From NCBI GenBank assembly GCA_937952995.1, contig CALFYB010000213.1, forward strand, positions 1 to 5,270: a stretch of DNA of 5,270 nt, given 5' to 3'. The DNA is from an uncultured Caulobacteraceae bacterium. GTDB taxonomy: Bacteria > Pseudomonadota > Alphaproteobacteria > Caulobacterales > Caulobacteraceae. A program made the position numbers and the translations under genes. The notes under the pieces were generated by a model that was not told the origin of the DNA, made no database searches, and worked only from the letters and a program-made list of their open reading frames with translations. Shown piece after piece: positions 4,562-5,270 of the stretch; the stretch's first letter is position 1; every line of letters starts with the position of its first letter.

Positions 4562-5179
4562 TTAGGGGCGGTTTTCGTCGAACCATAAATTCATAAGATC
4601 AATCAAATCAGCATAAATTAAGTTATCGACATCAAGATTCAATTTATTTGTGAGTTTTGGAAGATCAGAAACAAAGTCTTTATAGGCGCTATAAATCACC
4701 TTTCCGCTATGAACGCCAACCGCTTTAGTTTCTGTTTTCAGCCAATCACGAACAGCAGTGATAGCTTTTTCTAAATCCTGTTCGTGATATTTGGGGTCTT
4801 GACCTGCTATGTCAGACAGTGCTCTCTTGGAATCATGCTCAATATTATCAAGCATTACTAGTGACTTGGTTTTGTGAGACTCACCTCCAAACTTGATGGC
4901 CCCGATAAAGAGACCAAGCTCAAAGGGCATGTTGAGTCTGGGTAGTTTTGACCTTTCGTCGAGTTCAACAAACGAAAGATCATGAATGCCATAACGACAT
5001 TCTCTAATCAATTTAACAATGTTTTCAAGTCGATAGACAGCGCCGTTATCATATTCCCGCGTGCATCTAGGCCGTACGTTGCAATAGAGCGCTGTGAACA
5101 TATAGACGTGCAGAAATTCAGCATAATCAGGACTAAAAGGACAGTTTATAAACACTGACCGATCATAGTCGTCGCTCAA
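4562..5179 (-). CDS. Conserved hypothetical protein, possible NDT/TIR-like nucleotide-processing fold
   Basis: This 205-residue cytoplasmic protein has no signal peptide or membrane segment. Motifs visible in order are VFINCPF (residues 9-15), IRECRYGIHDLS (58-69), LPRLNMPFELGLFIGA (79-94), SDIAGQD (122-128) and VRDWL (143-147), then a mostly helical C-terminal region. The spacing of DLS and NxPxELG resembles nucleoside 2-deoxyribosyltransferase and TIR-like proteins, where the Glu (here Glu87) is catalytic. That is inference from motif shape, and FINCPF-type proteins are to my knowledge uncharacterised. The start is TTG, in a TTGA overlap with the preceding frame's TGA; no in-frame ATG lies near it, so translational coupling is likely. 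The gene is strikingly AT-rich (many AAA, AAT, ATT and TTT codons) beside GC-rich neighbours, which suggests horizontal acquisition. The coding call is strong; the function is speculative. Confidence 0.88.
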   Translation of the reverse strand: MSDDYDRSVFINCPFSPDYAEFLHVYMFTALYCNVRPRCTREYDNGAVYRLENIVKLIRECRYGIHDLSFVELDERSKLPRLNMPFELGLFIGAIKFGGESHKTKSLVMLDNIEHDSKRALSDIAGQDPKYHEQDLEKAITAVRDWLKTETKAVGVHSGKVIYSAYKDFVSDLPKLTNKLNLDVDNLIYADLIDLMNLWFDENRP

Positions 5180-5265
5180 TGGGACTCGGCCTGCTTTTCG
5201 CGTTCAGCCTTGACGGCGCGAATGGCTTTGCGAACTTCGGCTGTCGAAAGCGTGCTGGACCTCAT
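5176..5265 (-). CDS. Short charged helical ORF upstream of the NDT/TIR-like gene, possibly 5' partial
   Basis: From ATG at 5265 the frame gives 29 residues: MRSSTLSTAEVRK, then an Ala/Lys/Glu/Arg-rich stretch likely to be helical, ending AESH before TGA at 5178-5176. The frame is also open through the last bases of the window, so this may be the tail of a longer protein; only five bases are visible before the ATG and no ribosome binding site can be judged. Its stop overlaps the TTG start of the downstream gene, so the two form a coupled operon. Its base composition is GC-rich, unlike the next gene. Function is unknown; a small partner or regulator of the downstream protein is possible. Confidence 0.55.
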   Translation of the reverse strand: MRSSTLSTAEVRKAIRAVKAEREKQAESH

Positions 5266-5270
5266 AGGGC

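Noticed and set aside
1..5270. CRISPR arrays, tRNA genes, insertion sequences and phage attachment sites
   Set aside because: No regularly spaced repeats, cloverleaf-like segments, transposase frames or paired direct repeats were seen on either strand.

Overview
The window appears to join DNA from two different bacteria. Positions 1 to about 1220 are moderate in GC, with frequent GCA, TCA and CTA codons. They carry the C-terminal third of a vitamin B12-dependent (class II) ribonucleotide reductase of actinobacterial type. From about 1225 onward the DNA is GC-rich, with alphaproteobacterial codon use, a Caulobacter-style promoter (TTGACCC-N12-GCTCCATC) and a ribosomal protein L33 of Caulobacterales type. 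A Brevundimonas-like member of the Caulobacteraceae is the best guess for the right-hand part; no database search was possible. The two halves meet next to a plus-strand terminator and a C7 run, so either a chimeric metagenome contig or a transfer boundary would fit.

Layout: 1-1043 (+) partial nrdJ; 1041-1167 four consecutive hairpins; 1187-1220 (+) intrinsic terminator; 1232-2554 (-) secreted M20-family amidohydrolase with its promoter at 2585-2611; 2669-3394 and 3391-4002 (+) two tandem paralogous NUDIX hydrolases coupled by an ATGA overlap; 4017-4044 promoter, 4065-4088 leader hairpin, 4105-4272 rpmG (L33) and 4298-4324 terminator.

Between the rpmG terminator and a second strong terminator (4519-4551) lies a compact unit of about 180-200 bases. 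It has several hairpins and a 17-base stretch exactly complementary to the conserved 3' end of 16S rRNA. That stretch is also a maximal Shine-Dalgarno sequence, correctly spaced before a 20-codon GTG reading frame. The unit could be a small protein gene, a leader-peptide gene, or a ribosome-pairing small RNA.

The right end (minus strand, 4562-5265) is a probable two-gene operon. A short charged helical reading frame overlaps by TTGA with an AT-rich, foreign-looking gene. The second gene's 205-residue product has FINCPF, DLS and NxPxELG motifs, which suggest a nucleoside-deoxyribosyltransferase/TIR-like nucleotide-processing fold. It is the best candidate in the window for an accessory or defence-related function, but its role is not established.

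The M20 enzyme probably works in the periplasm on N-acyl or amide-linked amino acids. The NUDIX pair probably hydrolyses nucleoside- or CoA-type diphosphates in the cytoplasm. L33 is a large-subunit ribosomal protein. No single pathway links these genes.
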